64,000 nt of DNA from JACCVL01 sp963695375 (GCA_963695375.1 OY968767.1:1550001-1614000), one strand, 5' to 3'. Positions 35,033-44,357 are shown, counted from the stretch's first letter. Translations and numbers: made by a program. Notes: generated from the letters alone by a model not told the origin.

Positions 35033-36743
35033 ATGCCCAGGCCTCTCGTCACCAGCCGCCTCGCTGTCCGCGTCGTGGCGACCTCGGCCTGCGCGGCGCT
35101 GCTCGGCGCCGGACTCGCCAGCACGTCCGCGGCGCCGCCGCCGGTGCTGCCGACCAGCGTGGCGCTGGTGGTCAAGGACCCGGCCGCCCTGAACGCCGGT
35201 GAGAACCAGCTCCGCCAGCGCTGGGAGGGCGCCGGCCTGGTCGTCCAGGTGCTCAACGACAACACCATCACCAAGCGCTGCGGCTGAGGCGCACGGCCTG
35301 GTCTTCGTCTCCAGCTCCGTCCCGCCCAGGGTCGCCGCCGTCCGGGACCTCGCCACCGCCCACGTGCCGGTCTGGCTGACCAAGTCCGCGCTGTTCGACG
35401 ACTTCGGCCTGACCGGGTCGGCCAGCTCGGAGTGGGGCCAGAAGCAGGGCGGCACGGTCACCGTCGTCGACCCGGCCCATCCCGCCGCGGCCGGACGCAC
35501 CGGCACGGTCACCGTGCAGGGCGCCAACCGGTACGTCGGCTGGGGGAACCCGACCGCGGACGCCGCGGTCGTCGGCGAGACCGCCGGCGACCCGAGCGTC
35601 TTCACCATCGGCAGTGGCGACACCCTCGAGTGGGGGACGCCCGCCCCGTCCTGCCGGTCGGTCTTCCCCGCCGTCGGCGGCGCGCCGACGTCCTACACCG
35701 CCGACGGCTGGGCGATGTTCGACGCGATGACGCAGTGGGCGCTGTCCTGCCCGCTGCCACCGCCGCCACCGCCACCGAGCGGGGCGGTGGAGCAGGTGGT
35801 GCTGGTCTCGGTGGACGGGCTGAACCCGCAGGCTCTGGTCGACCTGGGGCCGGCCGGGGTGCCGTCGTTCACCCGGATGCGCACCGAGGGCGCCTCCACC
35901 CTGAACGCCCGCACGCTGGTCGAGCGGACCGAGACGCTGCCCAACCACGTCTCGATGGTCACCAGCCGGTGGGTGGACCTGCCGGACGGCACCGGGGTGA
36001 CCTTCAACAGCGACAACGCGAGCACGGTGCACGTCAGCGCCGGTGGCTACGTCCCCAGCATCTTCGACGTCGTGCACGACGCCGGCGGGTCGACCGCCCT
36101 GTTCGCCACCAAGGGCAAGTTCGACTTCATCGACCGGTCCTACGACGGCCTCAACGGCGCACCGGACGTGACCGGCGCGGACGACGGCACCGACAAGATC
36201 GACACCTACCGGCGCAGCGACTCGGTCACCATGACCACCAAGCTGGTGGAGGCGCTGACGACGTCGCGTCCGACCTTCTCGATGCTGCACCTGCGCGACC
36301 CCGATCGAGCCGGGCACGAGTTCGGCTTCATGTCGCCGGAGTACCTCCAGGCCGTGCGGGACATGGACGTCCAGCTCGGCCGGCTGCTCGACGCGGTGGC
36401 GGGGGACCCGCACCTCGCCGCGTCGACCGTGGTCGTCCTGACCACCGACCACGGCGGCGGTGAGCGCAGCCACTCCGACCCCCTGCAGCCGGTGAACTAC
36501 ACCATCCCGTTCCTGGTGTGGGGTTTCGACGTCGAGCCCGGCGCGGACCTGTACGCGCTGAACTCCGACGACCGGGCCGACCCGGGCACGCTGCAGCCGG
36601 CGTACGCCGAGCCGGTCCAGCCGATCCGCAACGCGGAGGTCGGCAACCTCGTCGCCGACCTGCTGCGGCTGCCCGCCGTGCCGACCAGCCGGATCGGGGA
36701 CGACCAGGGGCTCGACGTCTCCGGGCTCCCCGATGCCGGCTGA
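35033..36743 (+). pseudogene. Secreted alkaline-phosphatase-superfamily phosphodiesterase, one frameshift
   Basis: A signal peptide (VVATSACAALLGAGLAST) and the first 84 codons are in one frame, which ends at TGA 35285-35287. The rest continues in the next frame (AEAHGLVFVSSSVPP onward) to 36743. Deleting one C near 35276 (AAGCGCTGCGG) restores a single protein of about 569 residues. The catalytic domain is otherwise intact: VSVDGLNP metal-binding Asp, the nucleophile region RTETLPNHVSM, HLRDPDRAGHEFG and TTDHGGGERSH. It would be an exported type I phosphodiesterase/pyrophosphatase. The defect may be real or a sequencing insertion; see the matching cluster in the next gene. Confidence 0.8.
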
Positions 36744-37861
36744 GCGAGACACCGGCGCACTGGCCGCCGCGAGCGCCCCGGCCCGGGTCGCCGAGCCGGG
36801 CGAGCTGGTCTCCGCGGAGGAGCTTCAGCTGGCCGCCCGCAACCACGCCCTGCCGCTGGAGGCGCTCGCGTACGACCGGACGCCGACGGGGCTGCACTAC
36901 CTGCTGACGCACTACGACATCCCCCTGGTCGACCCGTCCTCCTGGCGACTCGACATCGGCGGCCTGGTGGAGCGGCCGGTCTCGCTCGGGCTGGACGAGC
37001 TGGCGGCGATGGAGCAGCAGCAGCGTCACGGTCACCTTCGAGTGCGCCGGCAACGGTCGGGCCCGCTTCGATCCGCGGGCGCAGAGTCAGCCCTGGCTGG
37101 TCGAGGCGGTCGGCACGGCCGAGTGGAGCGGGGTGCCGCTGGCCCGGCTGCTGGATCTGGCCAGCGCCGACCGAGGCCACCGTCGACGTGGTGTTCACCG
37201 GCGCCGACCACGGGGTGGAGCGGGGGGTCGAGCAGGACTACCAGCGCGGGCTGGCGCTGGCCGAGACACGCGCCGAGGACGTGCTGGTCGCCACCCGGAT
37301 GAACGGCGCGCCGCTGCTCCCGCAGCACGGCTTCCCGGCCCGGCTGGTCGTCCCGGGCTGGTACGGCATGACCCAGGTCAAGTGGCTGACCTCGGTCGAG
37401 GCGGTGGGGGAGCGCTTCGAGGGCTTCCAGCACCATGCGTACCGGCTCCGCCAGGAGCGGGACGACCACGGGATCCCCCTCACCCGGATCGAGCCACGGG
37501 CGCTGCTGGTGCCACCCGGGCTTCCCCGACTTCTACTCCCGGACCCGGGTCGTCCGCCCCGGTCGCGGTGCCGCTGCAGGGCCGGGCCTGGTCGGGCTGG
37601 GGGGCGGTGACCCGGGTCGAGCTCAGCACCGACGGGGGGAGCAGCTGGACCGACGCCGAGGTGGGCGGGCCGGTCGACGGGTCACCCCACGCCTGGCGCG
37701 GCTGGCGAGCCGACTGGACCGCCGGGGAGGGCGAGCACGAGCTCGTCGTGCGGGCATCGGACGACACCGGGCGGGTCCAGCCGGTGCACGCGGAGTGGAA
37801 CCGCGGCGGCTTCGCCAACAACTCCGCGCAGCGTGTCCGCGTGGTCTGCCTGCCCGGCTGA
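36733..37861 (+). pseudogene. Molybdopterin-dependent sulfite-oxidase-family protein, four frameshifts
   Basis: ATG 36733 overlaps the preceding stop. The protein is readable only by changing frame four times, at about 37030, 37171, 37511 and 37555: DIPLVDPSSWRLDIGGLVER, then VTFECAGNGRARFDPRAQSQ (the Cys that binds Mo), then VFTGADHGVERGVEQ, then HPGFPDFYSRTRVV, then VELSTDGGSSWTDAEVG, the Mo-co dimerisation domain, to the stop at 37861. Each shift is in the same direction and each is mended by deleting one C. Codon bias and domain content are intact, so decay is very recent or the insertions are artefacts. The intact form would oxidise sulfite or a related substrate. Confidence 0.8.
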
Positions 37862-37874
37862 CCGCGGGCGGTCG

Positions 37875-37880
37875 TAGACT
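37875..37880 (+). promoter_or_regulatory. Putative -10 (TAGACT) for ftsEX
   Basis: TAGACT lies 78 nt upstream of the ftsE GTG, in the gap after the sulfite oxidase remnant. The same hexamer precedes ssrA. A matching -35 was not clear. Confidence 0.4.
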
Positions 37881-37958
37881 CGTCGATCGGCCGGACCGCC
37901 GTGGCCCCCGGGCTCGCGGCACCTCTCCCTGCACCCGACATCCGGCCGCGAGGGCTTC

Positions 37959-38648
37959 GTGATCCGGTTCGAGAACGTCACCAAGGCGTACGACGGCCAA
38001 CGCCGACCCGCTCTGGACGCGATCGACGTCGACGTGGAGAAAGGCGAGTTCGTCTTCCTCGTCGGCCAGTCCGGCTCTGGCAAGTCGACCTTCCTGCGCC
38101 TGGTGCTCCGGGAGGCACGGCCGACGTCCGGCCGGGTCTACGTCGCCGGCAAGGAGATCAACCGGCTCGCCGGGTGGAAGGTGCCCGGGCTGCGCCGGCA
38201 GATCGGCACCGTGTTCCAGGACTTCCGGCTGCTGCCGAACAAGACGATCAGCGAGAACGTCGCGTTCGCGCTGCAGGTGATCGGCAAGCCGCGTTCGGTG
38301 ATCTCCCGGGTCGTCCCGGAGACGCTGGATCTCGTCGGCCTGGACGGCAAGGGGGAGCGGATGCCGGACGAGCTGTCCGGCGGCGAGCAGCAGCGGGTCG
38401 CGATCGCCCGGGCGTTCGTCAACCGGCCGATGATCCTCATCGCCGACGAGCCCACCGGGAACCTCGACCCCTCCACCTCCGTCGGCATCATGAAGCTGCT
38501 GGACCGGATCAACCGCACCGGCACCACCGTCGTCATGGCCACCCACGACTCGAGCATCGTCGACCAGATGCGCAAGCGGGTGATCGAGCTGGCCGACGGG
38601 AGGGTCGTGCGCGACCAGACCCGCGGCGTCTACGGCTACCAGACCTGA
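37959..38648 (+). CDS. ftsE: Cell division ATP-binding protein FtsE
   Basis: 229 residues from GTG 37959. ABC-type ATPase that with FtsX transmits ATP hydrolysis across the membrane to activate peptidoglycan hydrolases at the septum. Walker A VGQSGSGKST, Q-loop VFQDFRLLPNKT, signature LSGGEQQRVAIARA, Walker B ILIADEPTGNLD and switch His ATHDSSIV are all present. It begins MIRFENVTKAYDG, typical of FtsE. The ftsX gene follows after 28 nt. Confidence 0.96.
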   Translation: MIRFENVTKAYDGQRRPALDAIDVDVEKGEFVFLVGQSGSGKSTFLRLVLREARPTSGRVYVAGKEINRLAGWKVPGLRRQIGTVFQDFRLLPNKTISENVAFALQVIGKPRSVISRVVPETLDLVGLDGKGERMPDELSGGEQQRVAIARAFVNRPMILIADEPTGNLDPSTSVGIMKLLDRINRTGTTVVMATHDSSIVDQMRKRVIELADGRVVRDQTRGVYGYQT

Positions 38649-38676
38649 GCGACCGCCCCCGACCTGCTGGGAAGTC

Positions 38677-39597
38677 ATGTCCTTCACCCACGTCCTGTCC
38701 GAGCTCGGCACCGGCATCCGGCGCAACGTCTCGATGACGGTGTCCCTCGTCGTCACGCTTGCCGTGTCACTGTCGCTGGTCGGCGTCGGTCTGCTGCTGC
38801 AGACGCAGATCCAGACCACCGAGCAGTACTGGGGGGACCGGCTGCAGATCCAGGTCGAGCTGTGCTCGCCGAACTCGCTGCAGGGCACCTGCATCGACGG
38901 CACGGTGACCGACGCGCAGCAGGGGCAGATCGAGAACGTCATCGCCGGCAGCAGCCAGGTGGAGGAGTTCGAGTTCCAGACCTCCGAGGAGGCGTACGAG
39001 CGCGCCGAGGAGACGTTCGGCCAGAGCAACACCGGTCGCCGGCTGTTCGAGGCGCTGACGCCGGAGTCGTTCCCGGCCTCGTTCTTCGTCACGCTCCAGG
39101 ACCCCAACGAGATCGACACCCTCGCCAGCGAGCTGCAGGGACTTCCCGGCGTCGCCGACGTGAAGGATCTGCGGGACGTCTTGAACCCGCTCTACGAAGT
39201 GCTCGGCAACCTGCGTTGGGTGGCGCTCGGCGTGGCCGGTGCGCTGATGCTCGCCGCCGTGCTGCAGGTGGCGAACACCATCCGGCTGGCCGCCTTCGCC
39301 CGGCGGCGTGAGATCGGCATCATGCGGCTGGTCGGGGCCTCGTCCTGGCATATCCAGCTGCCGTTCGTGCTCGAGTCGCTGCTCGCCGCCGTCGTCGGCG
39401 CCGCGGCCGCCTGCGGAGTCCTGGCGGCGTTCATGGCCTTCCTGGTGCGGGGCTATCTGACCGAACGGTTGACGACGATTACCCCTTGGGTCGATTGGGG
39501 GGACGCGGTGCTCGCGGGTACGGTCACAGTGGTCTTCGCAATCATCGTGGCGGTGATCCCGACACTCGTGATGACCCGCAAATACCTGGATGTCTGA
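38677..39597 (+). CDS. ftsX: Cell division protein FtsX
   Basis: 306 residues with four transmembrane helices (about 22-45, 180-202, 230-258 and 276-300) and a large extracellular loop between the first two (about 46-175). The loop contains two Cys (VELCSPN, QGTCIDG) that probably form a disulfide, as in mycobacterial FtsX. The start MSFTHVLSELGTGIRRNVSM is characteristic. FtsX docks a coiled-coil hydrolase activator; the gene next downstream encodes just such an M23 coiled-coil protein. Confidence 0.95.
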   Translation: MSFTHVLSELGTGIRRNVSMTVSLVVTLAVSLSLVGVGLLLQTQIQTTEQYWGDRLQIQVELCSPNSLQGTCIDGTVTDAQQGQIENVIAGSSQVEEFEFQTSEEAYERAEETFGQSNTGRRLFEALTPESFPASFFVTLQDPNEIDTLASELQGLPGVADVKDLRDVLNPLYEVLGNLRWVALGVAGALMLAAVLQVANTIRLAAFARRREIGIMRLVGASSWHIQLPFVLESLLAAVVGAAAACGVLAAFMAFLVRGYLTERLTTITPWVDWGDAVLAGTVTVVFAIIVAVIPTLVMTRKYLDV

Positions 39598-39696
39598 GGG
39601 CGGTCGGTTACGGTCGCCGCAGGCATCACCCGTACCACGCGCACCATCCGTCACACCGTTCCGACACCGGATCCCTCACAGCCGAAGGCGCCACCC

Positions 39697-40986
39697 GTGG
39701 ACCGAGACTTCCCCGTCGGTCGACCGCGCCGGACCGCGCCACGTCGCGGTGCCCGCGCCGTCGTCGTGCTGTCGCTCGCCGCGAGCCTGCTGGCCGCCGC
39801 GCTGAGCCCGGCACTCGCCGACCGCGAGGACGAGCTCGAGGACAAGCGGGACCGGATCGGTGAGCGGATCGACGAGCAGCACAGCGAGCTCGAGCACTCC
39901 AGCAAGCGGCTGCAGGCGGCCACCGCTGCGCTGCGCTCGTCGCAGGGTCGGCTGAACGACGCCCGGGCCGACCTCGCCGCCACGCTGGGACAGCTCGCCG
40001 CGGCCCAACAGCTCGACCGGGTGATGCGCCGCGCGCTGGTCGCCGCCGAGCAGCGGCTGGCAGACGCCGAGCAGGAGCTGGCCGAGTCCGAGGCCGCGGT
40101 CGTCCAGGCCCAGGACGACATCGAGCAGTTCGCCGTGCAGTCCTATGCGACCAGCGACCCGAGCCTGATGAGCATGGACGCGATCCTCAACGGTGAGAGC
40201 CCGATGGAGTTCACCGAGATGATGTCGTCGGCCGAGTCCGTCGTCACCGCGCAGACCGCGACGATGGACGACCTCGACGCCGCACAGGTGCTGGTGGCGC
40301 TGCACGAGGAGCGCGTCCAGCAGATCCGCAACGAGGTGGCGGTCAAGCGCCAGCAGGCCGCGGAGAACCTGGATCGCAAGCGGGAGCTGGCCCGCAGCGC
40401 GCGGGAGAAGCGCCGGGCCGTGCAGAGGCTGGTCGCCGAGCGGCGGCACGACCGGCAGGAGGCGCAGCGCGCCCGCGAGCACGACCTGCGGATCCTCGAG
40501 CGGATGGAGCGTGACCGCGCGCGGGTCAAGGACATGCTGTCCGAGCTGCGAGTGGCGCGGCTGGGCACGACGACGACGAGCAACGGTGGCGGGTTCCTCG
40601 ACTACCCCGTGCCCGGCGCGTACCTCACCTCGCCGTACGGCATGCGCATGCACCCCGTGCTGCACGTGTACAAGCTGCACGACGGCACCGACTTCGGCGC
40701 CGGCTGCGGGACGCCGATCCTCGCGCCCGCCGACGGCAAGGTCGTGGCGCAGTACTACAACGCCGGCTACGGCAACCGGGTGATCATCGCCCACGGGACG
40801 GTCAACGGCACCCCGCTCGCCTCGTCGATCAACCACCTGACCCGGTTCTCGACCCGGGTCGGGGAGCAGGTCACCCGTGGTGAGGTCATCGGCTACGTCG
40901 GCACCACCGGCTACTCGACCGGCTGCCACCTGCACTTCATGGTCTACGAGGGCAGCCGCACCGTGAACCCCGTCGGCTGGCTCTGA
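39697..40986 (+). CDS. Secreted coiled-coil M23 (LytM) peptidoglycan hydrolase or activator
   Basis: 429 residues from GTG 39697. Signal peptide (AVVVLSLAASLLAAALSPALA), a long coiled coil (about 40-290: EDELEDKRDRIGERIDEQHS and similar), then a LytM domain: YPVPGAYLTSPYGMRMHPVL then HVYKLHDGTDFGAGC, and GCHLHFMVYEG. The zinc ligands (H and D of the LHDGTD region, HxH at CHLHF) are present, so the domain is probably active, unlike degenerate EnvC. It lies 99 bp after ftsX and is the likely partner activated by FtsEX during septal wall splitting. Confidence 0.9.
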   Translation: MDRDFPVGRPRRTAPRRGARAVVVLSLAASLLAAALSPALADREDELEDKRDRIGERIDEQHSELEHSSKRLQAATAALRSSQGRLNDARADLAATLGQLAAAQQLDRVMRRALVAAEQRLADAEQELAESEAAVVQAQDDIEQFAVQSYATSDPSLMSMDAILNGESPMEFTEMMSSAESVVTAQTATMDDLDAAQVLVALHEERVQQIRNEVAVKRQQAAENLDRKRELARSAREKRRAVQRLVAERRHDRQEAQRAREHDLRILERMERDRARVKDMLSELRVARLGTTTTSNGGGFLDYPVPGAYLTSPYGMRMHPVLHVYKLHDGTDFGAGCGTPILAPADGKVVAQYYNAGYGNRVIIAHGTVNGTPLASSINHLTRFSTRVGEQVTRGEVIGYVGTTGYSTGCHLHFMVYEGSRTVNPVGWL

Positions 40987-41030
40987 CGCCTGCCCGCGGC
41001 GCGCCTCCGGCCGTACGGGAGGATGGCCGG

Positions 41031-41549
41031 ATGGCCAGGCAGCACAAGAAGAAGGCGGCGCAGGACCGGGCCGGCCGGACCGTCGTGGCGCAGAACAAGA
41101 AGGCCTACCACGACTACCTGATCGCCGACACGTGGGAGGCCGGCCTCGTCCTCACCGGGACCGAGGTGAAGTCGCTGCGCGCGGGACGTGCCTCGCTGGT
41201 GGACGGCTTCGCCGAGGTCGAGCACGGCGAGGCCTGGCTGCTCGGCGTGCACATCCCGGAGTACACCCAGGGCACCTGGACCAACCACGCCCCGCGGCGC
41301 AAGCGCAAGCTGCTGCTGCACCGGACCGAGATCGACCGCATCGCCTCGAAGGTGTCGGAGAAGGGCTTCACCGTGGTGCCGCTCTCGCTGTACTTCCTCG
41401 GTGGCCGGGCCAAGGTCGAGATCGGGCTGGGCAAGGGCAAGAAGACCTATGACAAGCGGCAGGCGATGGCCTCGCGGGACGCCCGACGAGAGACCGAGCG
41501 CGAGGTCGGACGGCGAGCCAAGGGGATGCGGATCAAGGGGATGGACTGA
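41031..41549 (+). CDS. smpB: SsrA-binding protein SmpB
   Basis: 172 residues; ATG 41031 has GGGAGGA upstream. SmpB binds the tRNA-like domain of tmRNA and is needed for trans-translation on stalled ribosomes. The extended N-terminal lysine-rich start is followed by NKKAYHDYLIADTWEAGLVL, TGTEVKSLRAGRASLVDGFA, RKLLLHRTEIDRI and the C-terminal basic tail KGKKTYDKRQAMASRDARRE. Its RNA partner, ssrA, is encoded 1.7 kb downstream; the DUF222 gene lies between. Confidence 0.96.
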   Translation: MARQHKKKAAQDRAGRTVVAQNKKAYHDYLIADTWEAGLVLTGTEVKSLRAGRASLVDGFAEVEHGEAWLLGVHIPEYTQGTWTNHAPRRKRKLLLHRTEIDRIASKVSEKGFTVVPLSLYFLGGRAKVEIGLGKGKKTYDKRQAMASRDARRETEREVGRRAKGMRIKGMD

Positions 41550-41609
41550 CCTGCGCCGGGTGGCTGAACGAGCGGCCGGACTGTCGGTGCCGGGTGCTTC
41601 GATGGGCTC

Positions 41610-43199
41610 ATGTTCGAGGTCGCGGTCGAAGCGTTGGCGGAGGCGCTGGGCTCTGACCGCGCTGCCCTCGTCGCCGCCATCGGGCCGGTCACCTCGGCCG
41701 AGCGGCTGACCGCCGCCCAGCAGCTGGACCGCATCGCCGCGACCGAGCGTGCGGTGCACGCGCTGCAGGCCGCGCAGGCCCGCGATCTCGCCGCGTTCGC
41801 CGCCCGACGGCTCGCCGACGACGAGGCCGAGGATGTCGTGCCCACCGCCCTGCAGGGTCGCGGCGCCGAGACCGAGGTCGCGCTGGCGACGAGGGTCGCC
41901 ACGATGACGGCCGACTGTCAGCTGCGCGACGCGGCGGCCGCGGTCGAACACCACCCCCGGCTGCTGGCCCTGCTGGGCACCGGAGCGGTGTCGATGGTCG
42001 GACTGCGCAAGGTGCTCGCCGTGACCGCCGTGCTCGACCCTCCACTGCGGCGGCGGGTCGACGAGCAGCTCGCCGCCGAGGCGCAGCGCCGGGCCTGGAC
42101 GCCGGGCCAGCTCGCCGTGGCGGCCCAGCGCCGCACGCTCGCCGCGGACCCGCGAGCGGCGGCCGAGCGAGCCCGCCGGGCCAGGCTTCGCCGGCGGGTC
42201 ACCCTCAGCGAGCCCTACGACGGTGTCGCCACCGTGTCGGCAACGCTGCGGGCCGAGGAGGCGCTCGCGGTGTTCGGCGTGCTCGACCGCACCGCACGCG
42301 GGATGCGCGCGGACGGCGACGAGCGTTCGGTCGACGACCTGATGAGCGACCTGTTGATCGAGTCGGTCACGGGACTGAGCGCGACCTCGCAGCGGGCCGG
42401 CTCGGAGCCCGCTGCCGGCGAGGCCCCCGCGCCGACCCCGTGGTCGCCAGCACCGAGCGCCGTGCCCCAGCCCGATCCTGAGCCCGACGACCCGGCCTGG
42501 GATCTGATTGCTCAGCCGGACGCGGCACCCGCTCCCGCCGCCGACCCGCCGGGCGACCCGCCGGGTGATCCACCACCGGGACGCATTCCGCTGCGCGTCG
42601 AGGTGCAGGTGGTGCTCACCGCGGCGGCGCTGCTCGGGTTGTCCGACGAGCCGGCCCTGCTCCGCGGCTATGGCGCACTGCCCCTGTCGGTGGCCCGGGA
42701 GATCGTGACCGCGGCCGAGCAGGCCGGGGGGACCACGCTGGTTCGGGCACTGTTCTGCGACCCGGACGACGGCCGGCTGCTGACGATGCAGTCCCAGGCG
42801 CGGCGGTTCACCGGCGGGCTCGGGCAGTTCGTGGCCTGGCGGGACCAGACCTGCCGACTCACCGGCGGCCGGCTGGCCGATCGTGACCACGTGCGCGGCT
42901 ACGTCGACGGCGGCCCGACCGCAGCCGCCAACGCGCAGGGGCTCGGTCGCCGGGCGCACGTGCTCAAGGACCACCCCGGCGTGGCGGTGGAGGTCCTGCC
43001 GACGGTGGCTCGGCACGACGGGCTGGACGCGTTGCGCGTGCACGCGCCGACGGTGCGGTGGACGTTGCCGGCCGGGCACAGCCACGACCGCGAGCCTCCG
43101 TCCGCGCTCGGTCCCGGCAGTCTCCCGGAGCTGCCGCCAGTCCTCGCTCCGGCCAGTGCCATGGAGCGGCACCTCACCAGGTTGCTGGCGGCCGCCTGA
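41610..43199 (+). CDS. DUF222 / HNH-endonuclease-like (13E12 family) protein, degenerate HNH
   Basis: 529 residues. The N-terminal half is the all-helical DUF222 region (AAQQLDRIAATERAVHALQA, VSMVGLRKVLAVTAVLDPPL). A Pro/Asp-rich linker follows (about 270-325, with DPPGDPPGDPP). The C-terminal part has the order of an HNH domain: QTCRLTGGRLADRDHVRGYV then DGGPTAAANAQGLGRRAHVL. The usual zinc Cys pairs (CxxC) are absent: only one Cys remains, CRL-T-GG replacing CRxPGC. This family is multicopy in many actinobacteria and of unclear function; it is not evidence of a mobile element by itself. Confidence 0.85.
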   Translation: MFEVAVEALAEALGSDRAALVAAIGPVTSAERLTAAQQLDRIAATERAVHALQAAQARDLAAFAARRLADDEAEDVVPTALQGRGAETEVALATRVATMTADCQLRDAAAAVEHHPRLLALLGTGAVSMVGLRKVLAVTAVLDPPLRRRVDEQLAAEAQRRAWTPGQLAVAAQRRTLAADPRAAAERARRARLRRRVTLSEPYDGVATVSATLRAEEALAVFGVLDRTARGMRADGDERSVDDLMSDLLIESVTGLSATSQRAGSEPAAGEAPAPTPWSPAPSAVPQPDPEPDDPAWDLIAQPDAAPAPAADPPGDPPGDPPPGRIPLRVEVQVVLTAAALLGLSDEPALLRGYGALPLSVAREIVTAAEQAGGTTLVRALFCDPDDGRLLTMQSQARRFTGGLGQFVAWRDQTCRLTGGRLADRDHVRGYVDGGPTAAANAQGLGRRAHVLKDHPGVAVEVLPTVARHDGLDALRVHAPTVRWTLPAGHSHDREPPSALGPGSLPELPPVLAPASAMERHLTRLLAAA

Positions 43200-43218
43200 A
43201 TCCGGTCGCCGTCCCCGG

Positions 43219-43224
43219 TAGACT
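43219..43224 (+). promoter_or_regulatory. Putative -10 (TAGACT) for ssrA
   Basis: TAGACT lies 24 nt before the mature 5' end of tmRNA, predicting a transcript start near 43231 and a short leader to be removed by RNase P. Confidence 0.55.
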
Positions 43225-43247
43225 GGCTCGCGTTGACAACTCCACAA

Positions 43248-43616
43248 GGGGCTGAACGGTTTCGACTTCGGTCGTACGGTTCAGGAGAAGCGGGCCGAGG
43301 ACCCACGGTTATCTCGTAAACGATCCGTGGAACCTTACAAGTGCCAAGGCTAAGCGCACTGACTTCGCTCTCGCTGCCTGAGCAGTGAACGAAGGGTCGG
43401 CCCGGGAGCGCCTCCGTCCCGGTAGCCGGCCTCATCAAGGAGGCTCACCGTCACGACCCGGCCGCGGGGTCGTGACGGGACATCAACAGCGGCTGAGCCT
43501 GTCGGCGACGTGTTCGTGCGAGCGCCGGGGCTGAGAAAACGACACCACGAACTGCGCCCGGAGAATGCCTGAGTCGACGTCGGAGGACGCGGGTTCGATT
43601 CCCGCCAGCTCCACCA
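43248..43616 (+). ncRNA. ssrA: Transfer-messenger RNA (tmRNA)
   Basis: 369 nt, one-piece form. The 5' end GGGGCTGAACGGTTTCGACT and the 3' end GGGTTCGATTCCCGCCAGCT followed by CCACCA form the tRNA-Ala-like domain; GGGGCUG pairs with CAGCUCC and the TpsiC arm GGTTCGATTCC is exact. The tag reading frame (43343-43381) encodes AKAKRTDFALAA and stops with TGA; FALAA is the ClpXP/ClpAP recognition end. CCA is encoded. It rescues stalled ribosomes with SmpB (41031). No integrase or direct repeat of its 3' end was seen, so this common attachment site appears unoccupied here. Confidence 0.97.
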
Positions 43617-43646
43617 ACCCTCGAGGTCGCTGTCGAGGGGCGGCGG

Positions 43647-44345
43647 TCACCTCGTGGCGATCTCGCCGATGATGTCGGCGAGCTCGCTCGGCCGCGACCA
43701 CATCGGCCAGTGGCTGGTCGGCAGCTCGACGTAGCTGACGTCGCGCAGCTCGGCCAGACCAGCGAGGAACGCGTACCCCTCCTCCATCGCCTCCTTGTAC
43801 TGCTCGGCGGTGAAGGCCGTGCACACGACCGTGCTGGGGATCCCCAGGCGGGCGTCATTGGTGAGCTCGGCGGCCTCGCGCAACGCGGCACCCGGCTCGG
43901 GAACGGCTCGGCGCTGGAACGTCGCGAGCTGCTCGTGGCTCAGCCCGTCGAGGTTCTCCTCGGCCGCCAGCTCCTGCAACGAGGGCAGCGGCTTCTCCAC
44001 GCCGTCGAAGCTGGGATCGAGCGCGCCGACGGCCGGGCCGGTGTCGACGTAGACCATCGCGGCGATCCGCTCCGGGATGCGGTCGGTGGCCGCGTAGCCA
44101 GGAGCCCCGGCGCCGCTGTGCACGGCGAGCACGACGGGGGCTCGTTGCGCTCGGATGGCCTCGCAGATCGCCTCGACGTGGTCCGACAGGGTGATCGTCG
44201 ACCGGTCGGTGTCGACCGCCTCGAGGCCGGGCAGCGTCACTGCGGTGACGTCGTGCCCGTCGGCCCGCAAGGCGGCGGCAACCTCGTCCCAGGCCCACCC
44301 GCCGAGCCAGAACCCAGGAACCAGAACGATCGGTGCGCTCGTCAT
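43647..44345 (-). CDS. Alpha/beta-fold hydrolase
   Basis: 232 residues from ATG 44345, with TATGGT 6 nt upstream on the minus strand. An alpha/beta hydrolase: IVLVPGFWLGGWAWDEVAAA (oxyanion region), nucleophile elbow VHSGAG (Ser77), a cap region (about 110-165), and the C-terminal catalytic His in ELPTSHWPMWSRP. It resembles small esterases of the salicylate/MEST-like or haloalkane-related group; the substrate cannot be named. The frame stays open far upstream into the divergent gene, but the leaderless -10 and the family fit support this ATG. Confidence 0.88.
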   Translation of the reverse strand: MTSAPIVLVPGFWLGGWAWDEVAAALRADGHDVTAVTLPGLEAVDTDRSTITLSDHVEAICEAIRAQRAPVVLAVHSGAGAPGYAATDRIPERIAAMVYVDTGPAVGALDPSFDGVEKPLPSLQELAAEENLDGLSHEQLATFQRRAVPEPGAALREAAELTNDARLGIPSTVVCTAFTAEQYKEAMEEGYAFLAGLAELRDVSYVELPTSHWPMWSRPSELADIIGEIATR

Positions 44346-44351
44346 CCGTGG

Positions 44352-44357
44352 ACCATA
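44352..44357 (-). promoter_or_regulatory. Putative -10 (TATGGT) for the alpha/beta hydrolase
   Basis: On the minus strand TATGGT ends 6 nt before ATG 44345. It faces the divergent -10 of the YcaQ-like gene at 44384. Confidence 0.5.

Noticed and set aside
41610..43199. HNH gene as a homing endonuclease or intron remnant
   Set aside because: The DUF222 architecture belongs to a common multicopy actinobacterial family; no intron or intein borders were seen in smpB or ssrA.
43234..43239. TTGACA at 43234 as a -35 box for ssrA
   Set aside because: It lies only 14 nt before the mature 5' end and no -10 follows; TAGACT upstream fits better.
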